From positions 1 to 64,000 of the forward strand of contig NZ_CAJRAF010000001.1 of assembly GCF_907164905.1 (NCBI RefSeq): 64,000 bases of DNA, read 5' to 3'. This stretch comes from Dyadobacter sp. CECT 9275. Lineage in GTDB: Bacteria > Bacteroidota > Bacteroidia > Cytophagales > Spirosomataceae. Positions 15,644 through 25,271 of the stretch are shown piece by piece. A model generated the notes under the pieces. That model was given only the letters and a program-made list of their open reading frames with translations, was not told the origin of the DNA and ran no database searches. How positions within the stretch are numbered: position 1 is the first letter of the stretch; every line of letters starts with the position of its first letter. Position numbers and translations under genes: made by a program.

Positions 15644-18600
15644 CTATGGTTTCACCACACGCTGAACGCCGGAGAGGTTTCCGTTTTGTACCCTGATCAG
15701 GTATAACCCGGATGGATAGGTTCTGAAATCCATATCTGAAATTTTATCCCTTGTCTGCTGATGTTTCAATACCCTTCCGTTCAGGTCAATGATTTCAAGG
15801 CTGGCTCCTTTTACGGAAACGGGCTCGGTGATTTCAACAACACACTTTTCCCCGACCATCGTGGGATATACCTTCATCCATGCCGTTACGGGCGGCTCTA
15901 TGCCCAGGATCGGGTCCACCTGGATACGCGCACTGCCTGTACCTTTTCCTGTTCCACAGGTATTGGTTACCGAACTGACGGTATAAATGGTCGTTTTGGA
16001 GGGGGTGATCTTAAAGTTGTAAGGAGAAGTAGCCGCGCTGATCAACGAGTCACTGACACCGTTGTTGAGGGTAAAAGTCCAGGGGGCTTCACCAAAAATT
16101 TCTACATTCAAATTAGCACTTTCTCCGATCAATATGGTCTTGGATCCTGTGATTACCGCTGTTGGTATCGGATTGGCTTTGATACCGATCTGGCTCACAC
16201 TTCCTTTTACCGTAAAAGCGGGGTTGGTACCTTCGCTCACTACCCTCACCAGATAGGAGCCGCCTTTGGTGGTATCCGGGAAGGTGGCGGTGATGGTATT
16301 GCCGGTCACTACGGAAGGTATCGAATAAAACTTGGTATCGTCATTGGTGGTGGATATCTGCGCTACAAATTTATTGTCCTTCGGAAATTCACCGGATTGT
16401 GCAAAAAGCAGCGAGAATGTTTTACCCGCACAGGCTTCGGCAACAGACGGGTTTCCGGTGGTGATCGTTGGGATTTTTACGGTCACCACGGCACGCCCGA
16501 TCGGGAAACCTTTGCCACATGCGTTGGAAACTTCGGTCACCACATAGGTGGTCGTAACCGGCGGTGCAACGGAGATGATGGTGGAGGCAGTTTCAGAAGT
16601 TGCCGTTTTTCCGCTGGAAAGAACATAGGTCCACGGGCCATCACTGGTAAAATCAATTTTCAGGTTAGCGGTCTGTCCCAGGTCAATGGTGGCGTCGCCG
16701 GAAATGGTAGCAGAAGGAAGCGCCTTGATATGGATTTTTATTTCCTGTTTAGGGCTTTCACATCCGTTGGTACCCGTTTGTGTCACATAGAAAGAATAAT
16801 CCTGTACTTTCTCTGTAAAAGGTGTGAACGGCACGCCCTGCCATTCGGTGCCGTCTGCGGTGCGGTACCATTTCAAAATCGTACCGGTTGCGTCCAGTAT
16901 CGGTGCCACTTCTCCCTGGCAATAGGCCAGCGCAGGGGTAGTAGTGGGCTTTGGTGTGGTGTTGATTTTTACTTCAATTTTTGCCCTGTCACCGGTGCAG
17001 CCTTCCAGCGTTTGCGCCACAAAATAAGCGGTGGTACCTCCTGTTGCCGTGGAAGGCGTTGGAGCTGTGCCGGAAGAAGTGCCACCGGTTTCGTTGGTCC
17101 CAAACCAGTTCAGAGAAGCATTGGTAACCGGCGTGGCTGTCAATGGAGCCGCAGCTGCAAACTGGCAGTATTCGATAAGGGCTTGGGTGATAGTTGGCAG
17201 GCTTGGCAATGGTTTCACCCGAACTTTCTGCGGAATACGGGTAGTGCTTTCACAGCCCTTGTTTGTCACCTGGGTTGCGTAATAGGTGGTTTCTCCGAAA
17301 TTTTTCAAATTGATGGAAGGGATAGATGTGCTTGCTGTTCCGCCGGTAGGATCAGTATACCAGTTGAGAGTGTTGCCACTTTCCGCCTTAGTGGGAAAGG
17401 TATAGCTTTTGTCTGCCCGCTCTTGGCAGAATGCCTCCGACAATGAGTTGACAGCAGAAGGAGTTGCATTCACGATTATATCTACTTTAGCGCGTGAGCT
17501 TTCGCAGGACAAAACTCCGTAAGTATTGGACTGGGTTACATAGTATGATGTGGTACCAGGTATTGTAGCTGTAGGTGTGGGGGCGGCACTCAATGCCGTT
17601 CCTCCGCTACCAACAGTATACCATTTGTATACATCGCCCGAGGGAGAAAGAGATGTGGGAGTTTGACCCACACAATAATTTATCGGTGTCTCTACAGTTG
17701 GAGCAACCGGTGTATCTTTGATCACTACATCCATCTTCGCACGCGGTCCCTCGCAGAGCCCAGAAGTAGTTTGGCTGACGTAATAACTCGTAGTTTCTAC
17801 CACTGTTGTTGATGGAACAGGGGCAGACCCAAGTGCAGAACCACCGCTAGCTACTGTATACCATTTCAGAGAAGTACCCGTCGCAGTCAATGCGGTCGCC
17901 GTTGAATTCTGACAAAGGTTGAGCGCAGTGACTATCGGGGCCTCAGAAAGATTTTTGATAACCACTTTTATTTCCGCTCGCGTACTTTCACAACCGTTCA
18001 ATGTTTGCGTTACGTAATAGCTTTTTGTACCCCCTATATTGGTGGCCGGTGTCGGGGCGGCCCCCAAAGCAGTGCCTCCCGACGCCTCTGCATACCATTT
18101 CAGCGCTGTTCCAGATGCCGTAAGGGCAGTGGCAGTAGCGTTCAGACAGTATTCTAAATTGATCACGACGGGAGCATCCGTTTTGTTGACAGTAACCTTA
18201 ATTTCCGCCCTAGCACTTTCGCAAACACCGACAGTCTGTGTTACATAATAACTTTTGTCCCCTGCAGTAGCACTCGAAGGAGTCGGAGCAGCCCCCAAAG
18301 CTGAGCCTCCCGATGCATTGGCATACCATTTCAAGTTAGTTCCTGTTGCGGTGAGGGCTATGGTAGAAGCACCTAGGCAATAAGAAATGTCACTTACGCC
18401 CGGTGCGGGCGGCGGCGTACATGCATTGATCGTAACCACAATCTCGGCACGAGTACTTTCACAGCTAGCCACAGTCTGTGAAACATAATATTTTTGCGTT
18501 CCTGCAGCCGTTGTAGTTGGTGTAGGTGCACCGCTCAGGAGATTACCGGCAGTAGCAGCATCATACCATTTTAAAGTAGATCCCATTACACCGGTAGCAG

Positions 18601-19768
18601 TAAGTGCGGCTGGTGTATCGCCAACAGTATATGATACGGGAGCTACTGTGGGTGGGGCAGGTGGCGTACATGCATTGATGGTAACCACAATCTCGGCACG
18701 AGTACTTTCACAGCCAGCCACAGTCTGCGAAACGTAATATTTTTGCGTTCCTGCAGCCGTTGTAGTTGGTGTAGGTGCACCGCTCAGGAGATTACCGCCA
18801 GTAGCAGCATCATACCATTTTAAAGTAGAACCCATTACACCGGTAGCAGTAAGTGCGGCTGGTGTATCGCCAACAGTATATGATACGGGAGCTACTGTGG
18901 GTGGGGCAGGTGGCGTACATGCATTGATGGTAACCACAATCTCGGCACGAGTACTTTCACAGCCAGCCACAGTCTGCGAAACGTAATATTTTTGCGTTCC
19001 TGCAGCCGTTGTAGTCGGTGTAGGGGCACCGCTCAGGAGATTACCGTCAGTAGCAGCATCATACCATTTTAAGGTAGAGCCCATTGCACCAGTAGCAGTA
19101 AGTACGGCTGGTGAATCGCCAACTGTATACGAGACAGGGGATACTGTTGGCGCCGCAGGAGGCGTACAATTCACCGTAACCACAATTTCGGCACGTGCGC
19201 TTTCACAGGTACCAACTGTTTGCGTTACCCAGTAACTGGTAGTGCTGGCAGTAGCGGTAGATATGGTCGGTGGCGTTCCGGACCCCGATCCGCCATTTTC
19301 AGCGGTGTACCACATCAGATCTGTACCAGTTACCGACAGTGTCAAAGATACGGGTGTATCGCCGACGGTATAAGTTTTATTCACCACCGCTGGTGCGGCT
19401 GGTTTTGCATTGATCGTAAAAGCAGCACTTTCGGTGCCGGTAGTGACTGGCAGGGAAGCAATGACCCTCACCTTATAGGTAGCTCCCGTGGCCGCGCCTG
19501 ACGGTATATTCACGGAGATGGGGGAAGTGCCCGTACTTGTTGCGAGCGGCGTTGTAAAAGACCCGGTGGCATCCGAAAGCTGTGCGGTGAATACATTACC
19601 GCCATCAAAAGTACCCGTTGTTGTAAAAGCAACTGAAACAGAACTTCCGGCACAATAACTCGCCGGAGACACAGCCGAAGTAGTGATTGTCTGGGCGAAT
19701 GAGGCGGCTGCACCTAATATAGCAGCCAGGCATGTAAATATTCTTTTTGAGATAAACGTGTTTTTCAT
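15644..19768 (-). CDS. Secreted Ig-like repeat protein with type IX secretion sorting domain
   Basis: 1374 residues. A Sec signal peptide (residues 1-25, ending AASFAQ) and one N-terminal domain are followed by about eleven Ig-like repeats of 75-90 residues. Each repeat has a TLKWY-type tryptophan core and ends YYVSQT...CESTRAEIVV. After these come two domains resembling SPRY-free PKD/Ig modules (SGDATIDLGQTANLKIDF and SKTILIGESANLNVEI). The C-terminal ~75 residues form a T9SS type A sorting domain (YPTMVGEKCVVEI, LEIIDLNGRVL, YPSGLYLIRVQ). The protein should cross the outer membrane by T9SS and be attached to the surface or released. No enzymatic domain is visible, so an adhesive or structural role is inferred. 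Repeats 2-4 are nearly identical in DNA (see the repeat entry). Confidence 0.88.
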   Translation of the reverse strand: MKNTFISKRIFTCLAAILGAAASFAQTITTSAVSPASYCAGSSVSVAFTTTGTFDGGNVFTAQLSDATGSFTTPLATSTGTSPISVNIPSGAATGATYKVRVIASLPVTTGTESAAFTINAKPAAPAVVNKTYTVGDTPVSLTLSVTGTDLMWYTAENGGSGSGTPPTISTATASTTSYWVTQTVGTCESARAEIVVTVNCTPPAAPTVSPVSYTVGDSPAVLTATGAMGSTLKWYDAATDGNLLSGAPTPTTTAAGTQKYYVSQTVAGCESTRAEIVVTINACTPPAPPTVAPVSYTVGDTPAALTATGVMGSTLKWYDAATGGNLLSGAPTPTTTAAGTQKYYVSQTVAGCESTRAEIVVTINACTPPAPPTVAPVSYTVGDTPAALTATGVMGSTLKWYDAATAGNLLSGAPTPTTTAAGTQKYYVSQTVASCESTRAEIVVTINACTPPPAPGVSDISYCLGASTIALTATGTNLKWYANASGGSALGAAPTPSSATAGDKSYYVTQTVGVCESARAEIKVTVNKTDAPVVINLEYCLNATATALTASGTALKWYAEASGGTALGAAPTPATNIGGTKSYYVTQTLNGCESTRAEIKVVIKNLSEAPIVTALNLCQNSTATALTATGTSLKWYTVASGGSALGSAPVPSTTVVETTSYYVSQTTSGLCEGPRAKMDVVIKDTPVAPTVETPINYCVGQTPTSLSPSGDVYKWYTVGSGGTALSAAPTPTATIPGTTSYYVTQSNTYGVLSCESSRAKVDIIVNATPSAVNSLSEAFCQERADKSYTFPTKAESGNTLNWYTDPTGGTASTSIPSINLKNFGETTYYATQVTNKGCESTTRIPQKVRVKPLPSLPTITQALIEYCQFAAAAPLTATPVTNASLNWFGTNETGGTSSGTAPTPSTATGGTTAYFVAQTLEGCTGDRAKIEVKINTTPKPTTTPALAYCQGEVAPILDATGTILKWYRTADGTEWQGVPFTPFTEKVQDYSFYVTQTGTNGCESPKQEIKIHIKALPSATISGDATIDLGQTANLKIDFTSDGPWTYVLSSGKTATSETASTIISVAPPVTTTYVVTEVSNACGKGFPIGRAVVTVKIPTITTGNPSVAEACAGKTFSLLFAQSGEFPKDNKFVAQISTTNDDTKFYSIPSVVTGNTITATFPDTTKGGSYLVRVVSEGTNPAFTVKGSVSQIGIKANPIPTAVITGSKTILIGESANLNVEIFGEAPWTFTLNNGVSDSLISAATSPYNFKITPSKTTIYTVSSVTNTCGTGKGTGSARIQVDPILGIEPPVTAWMKVYPTMVGEKCVVEITEPVSVKGASLEIIDLNGRVLKHQQTRDKISDMDFRTYPSGLYLIRVQNGNLSGVQRVVKP
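18421..19167 (-). repeat. Three 249-bp near-identical tandem repeats inside the Ig-repeat gene
   Basis: Units start at 18421, 18670 and 18919, exactly 249 bp (83 codons) apart, and differ at only a few bases each. They encode repeats 2-4 of the surface protein, whereas the other repeats have diverged widely. This indicates recent tandem duplication and makes the copy number liable to change. Confidence 0.9.
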
Positions 19769-19851
19769 GTACCTGAATTAATAATATCTTTCCACTTACC
19801 AGTTTGCCGGTAAAGTTAGATATAATTTTCAAATACCGTTTGCTCAAAAGG

Positions 19852-22800
19852 TTAATGGAGAAGGCTTTTCCTTTCCCGGATAGAACTGTAGGCTACATCA
19901 TGAATTCGCCTGCGTATGCGCTGGGTATTGATGAGGGTATTTTCAGGGTCGGGATACACGCGGTTGGACAGAAAAATAAATATAAGGTCTTCCTCGGGAT
20001 CCACCCATACCATGGCGCCGGTGAAACCCGTATGCCCGAATGAATTCACAGAAGCCATCGGGGATACGTATGAACTGTTGCCATCGGAAGGGGCTTTGTC
20101 CCAACCCAGGCCCCGGTGATGGGCCTCATCATAAATCCTTGAAAAAAGCGGAACAGTACCTGGCTGAAAAATATTAGACCCTCCGTAACTGCCTTTCCAT
20201 AAATTCATCTGGTAAAGGACTGCCAGGTCGCGAGCGGTACCAAACAGCCCTGCATGGCCCGAAACGCCTCCTACTTCTGCCGCCATCTGGTCGTGAACGG
20301 TGCCCTGCAGCAGCTGTCCTCGATAGCGATAGTCCTGTTCCGTGGGGGCGATCTGTCTGGAGGGAAATCTGCGCAGCGGATTAAAGCCCAGATAGCTGAG
20401 CCCGAGTGGTTCGTAAATATTCACGGCAACGAAGGTATCCAGCGGGATACCGGTAATTCTTTCCACCACTTTCTGCAAGGTAAGGAAGCCGAGGTCACTG
20501 TACAGAAATCCATACCCGCCTGACCGCTCCTTTTTATTGTTGAGCGGGGATTTTACCACCCATTTCCATACCGAATCCCGTAAGGCTTCTTTGGCAAATA
20601 ACTTGGGAGCCACCTGCAGATTGTAAATGCTGTCCTGCCTTGAACTGTAATATTCTGGCAGCAACCCACCGGCGGCAGTTTTGGTGCGTTCCCACAGGGA
20701 AGGATAAAAGGACAACAGCCCTGACCGATGCAAGAGCAGGTCGCGGATGGTCATGTTCTCTTTATTGGTACCCAGGAGTTCGGGCAGATAACGCGATGCT
20801 TTTTCTTCGAGGCCGATCTGCTTGCGGTCGTATAAAAGCATGATGGCCTGCAACGTGGCCGATACCTTGGTGAGCGAAGCCAGGTCATAAATCGTTTCGG
20901 AATTTACGCGGTCGGGCATCCGGTAGTCAAGCCCGCCAAACTGTTTGTCGTAAACAATCTTTCCTTTGCGGGCCACCAGTATCTGACAGCCTGGAAAAAC
21001 GTGGTCGGCAATGGCAGCGGTGGCAATGTTGTCTATATTTTTGAGCATCACACTGCTCATTCCTACACTTTCGGGCGTTCCAATTGCCATGCGGTTAACC
21101 GTTTCTGTTTCAAAACCGGCTCCTGTTTGATAGGACGATACCGAAACGGGAAGTTTTCCTTCGGACGAAAGTGCCCCGAAGATGATCTGCGGAACGATCT
21201 CCTGCTGTTCGGTACCATCCTGGTTGGCACAAATCAGCGCATCGGTTTCCGGGAAATACTGGATACTATACGGCGATCCGAAAAGGCAGAGGATTACCTT
21301 TTTCCCTTGTTGCCGGAGCTGTGTTACAAAACTGGCGGTTTCGGACGTTATCCCGTAATACTTGCGGGGATTGGAGGAAATGCCATGTACATCAACCACC
21401 ACCACGTTGTAGGGCTGAAGATATCCCAGCATTTCCGTGATTTCTTCCTGGTTGGCGGGGCCATCATAAAACGTAAAGGGTCTTACCGTTTTATAAAAAG
21501 CCATCATCTTCTGGAAAATAAAATTGCTGCCTCCGCCCAGTGAAACCGTTGCTATTTTTACATCTCCCGAGGTCTGTAACGGAAGAATCTGATTGTCGTT
21601 TCTGACAACGGTAACAGAAGCTTCGCAAAGTTCCCGGTACAATTTTTTACTTTCGTCCCGGTTGAGGTCGGTGTACAGATTGGTGATATCAACCGGTTTA
21701 TACTGATTTAGTCCCGCCCAGTATTTTGCCTGAAGTATCCTTTTCACTTTGTCATCAATAATTTTTTCGCTGATCAGCCGCTGGGCAACCGCATCCTTGA
21801 TCCGCGTAACGGTTTCACCAACGTTTTCAGGATACAGCAGTACATCATTGCCCGCCACCAGTGCTTTCAGGTTTACATCAGCAGCCCGCCCTGTTTTCAG
21901 TACCCCCCGCATGTTCATGGCATCGGTGAATACCAATCCCCGGAAACCCAAGTCTTTTCGCAACAGGCCGTTGATCACTTTTTCGGAAAGTGAACTTGCA
22001 AGCTGCGGCGTGTTGTCCAGGGAAGGGATATATAAATGCCCGCTGAGTACCCCCATGAGGCTGTCGGCGATCATCCGGCGGTAAGGATACAGGTCTACTT
22101 CGGAAAGCTGTTCCGGAGAGTGTGTCAGCACAGGAAGGGTAAAATGGGAATCTGCGTCGGTATCACCATGTCCTGGAAAGTGTTTTGCGGTAGCAATGAC
22201 CCGGTTATGCTGTAGCCCTTTCATATAGGCCACGGCTTTGCGGCTGACATTCTCACGGTCTTCACCAAAGGACCGTACGCCAATCACCGGGTTATTAGGA
22301 TTGCTGTTGATATCCGATACCGGAGCAAAATTGATATGAATTCCCAAACGCCGGCATTGCTGGCCGATGTCCGCACCCATTCGGTAAATCAGGCGGTTAT
22401 CCGGTATAGCGCCCAGCACCATTTGTTTTGGGAAAGTGATGGTACTGTCCAGCCGCATTCCCAGCCCCCATTCGCCGTCGATACCTATAAACAAGGGAAC
22501 CGGGGATTGTGCCTGATACCGGTTGGTGAGCTGTGCCTGGGCAAGGGGCCCTCCCTGGAAAAATATAAGGCCTCCGATATGGTATTCGCTGATCAGCTTT
22601 TCAACATATTTGTAATGGCTCTCATCACGGTTGGAGAAGGTGGCCACCATGAAAAGCTGCCCGATTTTCTCATCCAGTGTCAGAGACTTCAAGGTACTGT
22701 CTACCCATTCCGCTTCGGGTAATACCAAAACAGGGTGATTGATTTTCTTAACTTTTTGGGGAGATTTGGCAGCGATAGTTTCCGGCCGGGTTGCCGGATT

Positions 22801-22911
22801 TACCTCAGTCTTCAGTATCAGTCTCCAAGCAACAGCGGCGACCGAACTGAGCACAAACAATGCTGCTACACTTAAAGTAAATCCAAAACGGTTCTTCAAC
22901 CAATACTTCAT
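19852..22911 (-). CDS. Glycoside hydrolase family 3 fused to a class C beta-lactamase-like serine hydrolase
   Basis: 1019 residues. An N-terminal membrane anchor or signal (residues 12-30) is followed by a GH3 beta-N-acetylhexosaminidase-type domain (about 65-420). This contains AKHFPGHGDTDADSH near residue 243, the His/Asp dyad loop that marks NagZ-like enzymes, and GLVFTDAMNMRGV with the nucleophile Asp. A GH3 C-terminal-like region covers about 430-590. The last ~400 residues form a beta-lactamase/D-peptidase-like domain: SLTK (S-x-x-K) near residue 677, a YSD motif (FLYSDLGFL) and HTGFTG near the end. The pairing suggests cell-wall turnover in the periplasm, with one half cutting GlcNAc linkages and the other acting on peptide or amide bonds; that is inference. 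Such two-domain proteins are known in Bacteroidota. Single gene. Confidence 0.9.
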   Translation of the reverse strand: MKYWLKNRFGFTLSVAALFVLSSVAAVAWRLILKTEVNPATRPETIAAKSPQKVKKINHPVLVLPEAEWVDSTLKSLTLDEKIGQLFMVATFSNRDESHYKYVEKLISEYHIGGLIFFQGGPLAQAQLTNRYQAQSPVPLFIGIDGEWGLGMRLDSTITFPKQMVLGAIPDNRLIYRMGADIGQQCRRLGIHINFAPVSDINSNPNNPVIGVRSFGEDRENVSRKAVAYMKGLQHNRVIATAKHFPGHGDTDADSHFTLPVLTHSPEQLSEVDLYPYRRMIADSLMGVLSGHLYIPSLDNTPQLASSLSEKVINGLLRKDLGFRGLVFTDAMNMRGVLKTGRAADVNLKALVAGNDVLLYPENVGETVTRIKDAVAQRLISEKIIDDKVKRILQAKYWAGLNQYKPVDITNLYTDLNRDESKKLYRELCEASVTVVRNDNQILPLQTSGDVKIATVSLGGGSNFIFQKMMAFYKTVRPFTFYDGPANQEEITEMLGYLQPYNVVVVDVHGISSNPRKYYGITSETASFVTQLRQQGKKVILCLFGSPYSIQYFPETDALICANQDGTEQQEIVPQIIFGALSSEGKLPVSVSSYQTGAGFETETVNRMAIGTPESVGMSSVMLKNIDNIATAAIADHVFPGCQILVARKGKIVYDKQFGGLDYRMPDRVNSETIYDLASLTKVSATLQAIMLLYDRKQIGLEEKASRYLPELLGTNKENMTIRDLLLHRSGLLSFYPSLWERTKTAAGGLLPEYYSSRQDSIYNLQVAPKLFAKEALRDSVWKWVVKSPLNNKKERSGGYGFLYSDLGFLTLQKVVERITGIPLDTFVAVNIYEPLGLSYLGFNPLRRFPSRQIAPTEQDYRYRGQLLQGTVHDQMAAEVGGVSGHAGLFGTARDLAVLYQMNLWKGSYGGSNIFQPGTVPLFSRIYDEAHHRGLGWDKAPSDGNSSYVSPMASVNSFGHTGFTGAMVWVDPEEDLIFIFLSNRVYPDPENTLINTQRIRRRIHDVAYSSIRERKSLLH

Positions 22912-23099
22912 ATCAAAAATACGCTGATAACACAGAGGGAAACAGATCAGAGTTAATTAGACAGCGCGCCAAATACGCTGGTCACTGTTACAATGTTAAC
23001 AAATTTTCGTCTGGATTTAGCAATGAAAAATTGCGATTTAATGCAATTCTAATAATTACTATACTTATAATAGATAAAACAACAAAGTGAAGGGCTTTT

Positions 23100-23807
23100 C
23101 TAGCGGGTCAGCTCCCTGAAAGTTTCTTCGAGGGTATGCCCGGTCTGACGAAGGTTATCCAGTGTGCTGTCGTTCACCACTTTACCTTTGTTGATGATAA
23201 TCACCCGGTCGCAAAGTGCTTCCACTTCCTGCATGATGTGCGTTGAAAACAGCACGGTTTTATTGTTTCCGGCGGTCCGTATCAATTCCCTGATCTCCTG
23301 AATCTGATTAGGATCGAGGCCGGTGGTGGGTTCGTCCAGAATCAGCACTGATGGGTCATGTAAAAAAGATTGCGCGAGCCCAACCCGCTGACGGTATCCC
23401 TTGGACAACTGCCCTATTTTTTTCTTTTTTTCCACCTCCAGTCCGCACAAACTTACCATTTCATCAACCCGTGCTTTCAGTTTATCTCCTTTTATCCCAT
23501 AAAGCTTCCCTGAAAATAGCAGGAACTCCTTTACATACATATCCAGGTAGAGCGGGTTGTGCTCGGGCAGGTATCCAATGGCCCGCCTGGCTGATAAGGA
23601 CTGAGACATCACGTCGAAATCTGCCACCCGGGCGCTGCCTGAGGTGGGGGTGAGATATCCCGTGAGTATCTTCATCGTAGTAGACTTTCCGGCTCCGTTC
23701 GGTCCCAGAAAACCTACAATTTCGCCCGGAAGGAGCGAAAACGAGATGCCGTCAACGGCAAGTTGAGAACCGTATGCCTTTGTAAGATTATCTACTTTGA
23801 TAGACAT
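23100..23807 (-). CDS. ABC transporter ATP-binding protein (GldA-like)
   Basis: 235-residue ABC ATPase. Walker A GPNGAGKST is near residue 35, the Q-loop region GYLPEHNPLY follows, then signature LSKGYRQRVGLAQ near 132, Walker B VLILDEPTTGLDP near 152 and H-loop STHIM near 187. PEHNPLYLDMYVKEFL is typical of the GldA/drug-export subgroup. It is shorter than the ~300-residue gliding protein GldA, lacking the C-terminal extension, so a general ABC-2 exporter is also possible. No permease gene lies next to it. Confidence 0.85.
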   Translation of the reverse strand: MSIKVDNLTKAYGSQLAVDGISFSLLPGEIVGFLGPNGAGKSTTMKILTGYLTPTSGSARVADFDVMSQSLSARRAIGYLPEHNPLYLDMYVKEFLLFSGKLYGIKGDKLKARVDEMVSLCGLEVEKKKKIGQLSKGYRQRVGLAQSFLHDPSVLILDEPTTGLDPNQIQEIRELIRTAGNNKTVLFSTHIMQEVEALCDRVIIINKGKVVNDSTLDNLRQTGHTLEETFRELTR

Positions 23808-23902
23808 TCATTCAATCGGATTAGTAAGTTATGCCAAAAGGTTAACCGCCTGTGACCGTGTCCATCAAACGATTAACCTTTTGCAAAGAACATATTTACC
23901 CG

Positions 23903-25066
23903 TCAGACTTTCAAAAATAATTTGTTGCGATACAGCAGATACATAAATGCCCACTGCACCCCAATGAATGCCAGTACTTCACCTACCTTGGCGGAACCTT
24001 CCGGTAAAAAGCTCAGGATACCTCCGAATAAGGCCTCGGCGGTATAGCCAAAGTCGATATAACTTCCGACCATGTAAATCACGATTGAATTCATACCGAT
24101 CACGACAAAGAAGAAGGTCCATTTACGGTAGTTAAGCACATCTACAATCCAGTAGAACAAGGCCAGCAGAAGCACACTGAAACCGCCTGCACAGAGTACG
24201 AAAGAGCTGGTCCAAAGGTTTTTATTAATAGGGAAGAAGTAGTCCCACACAAGGCAAAGCAGCAGACTGGTCATACCGGCCGCAACCAGATAGACGACTT
24301 TGTTATTTTTGGATATCAATGTTTCGCTCGTGCGGAGCAGTTCACCGGAGAATATGCCCATCAGCCCGGTTGCAATGGCAGGAATGGTAGAAATCAATCC
24401 TTCGGGGTCATGGATCTTTACGTGCAGCCTTCCCGGAAGGATCATCCTGTCAAAATAACTGGCGGGGTTACATTCCATGGTCAGCAGACCAGCCCCGCAG
24501 CCTGGTACCGGATAGAGCATCATGAAGGCATAATAGCCCAGAAGCAATCCGGCAAACCAGATCCACCGGGCCTTCCATCCGAAATAGAGGTAAATGATCT
24601 GCGCAAACATACCTGCCAGTCCTATACGTGCCAGCACACTCGGATAGCGCATGTTGGCCCATTCTGTATGAAAAATTCCGTTGTTGTAAATGATTCCGAG
24701 CAGTACCAGAATGATCCCGCGCTGGATTACTTTTTTGATCAGCTCCGAGGGGGCTACTCCTTTTTCCAGCCTGCTTCCCAGGGAAAATGGTGTGGAAACA
24801 CCTGCCATGAAAAGGAAAGTCGGAAAAATAAGGTCATAAGCGCGGAAACCGTGCCAGTCGGGGTGGGTGAACTGATAGGCCAGAACGGCGGCCCAGGACC
24901 ACCCGGTTACCTTGGCCAATACATGAAATATTTCCTCCCCGCCCGATATCCAGAACATATCGAAACCCCGCAGGGTGTCAAGAGACAATAATCTTTTAGA
25001 GGGAGGAGTTTCAATTCTCCCGGGAATTTCCGCCTCGGGGGAATTAAATTCGGTGTTTGTTAACAT
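23903..25066 (-). CDS. Heparan-alpha-glucosaminide N-acetyltransferase-like membrane protein (DUF5009 type)
   Basis: 387 residues with about 10-11 predicted membrane helices. After a ~25-residue cytoplasmic tail comes RLLSLDTLRGFDMFWI, the family's start signature, with a histidine-containing loop (FTHPDWHGFRAYDLIFPTFLFMAG) as in HGSNAT and NagX. These enzymes move acetyl groups to amino sugars across a membrane. In bacteria the role is not settled but fits wall or glycan amino-sugar metabolism. It lies near the GH3 hexosaminidase gene on the same strand, but 95 bp separates it from the ABC ATPase gene. Family sure, substrate unknown. Confidence 0.85.
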   Translation of the reverse strand: MLTNTEFNSPEAEIPGRIETPPSKRLLSLDTLRGFDMFWISGGEEIFHVLAKVTGWSWAAVLAYQFTHPDWHGFRAYDLIFPTFLFMAGVSTPFSLGSRLEKGVAPSELIKKVIQRGIILVLLGIIYNNGIFHTEWANMRYPSVLARIGLAGMFAQIIYLYFGWKARWIWFAGLLLGYYAFMMLYPVPGCGAGLLTMECNPASYFDRMILPGRLHVKIHDPEGLISTIPAIATGLMGIFSGELLRTSETLISKNNKVVYLVAAGMTSLLLCLVWDYFFPINKNLWTSSFVLCAGGFSVLLLALFYWIVDVLNYRKWTFFFVVIGMNSIVIYMVGSYIDFGYTAEALFGGILSFLPEGSAKVGEVLAFIGVQWAFMYLLYRNKLFLKV

Positions 25067-25271
25067 GAATCAAATAATCTAAAAACAAATTTCAAATACG
25101 AATACTGGATATTCTGATAAAGATACTACGACCTTCCGGAACTAAATATCAGTTTGTTCAAATAAACATATTAGTCCTTCTTATAATAATTTTTTAATCT
25201 TATTTCTTCGTAGTACTTTTCTGTCAAATTACTTGAATTTACCCCTAATTAGTTGTCATCAGCATACTGCC

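Noticed and set aside
15761..17446. A 561-codon open frame on the plus strand
   Set aside because: It is antisense to the Ig-repeat gene; its Gly/Arg/Cys-rich translation with no family similarity is typical of a mirror frame of a repeat-rich gene.
18421..19167. Regular repeats resembling a CRISPR array or satellite
   Set aside because: Unit is 249 bp, in frame (83 codons) with no spacers; they encode Ig-like domains of the surface protein.
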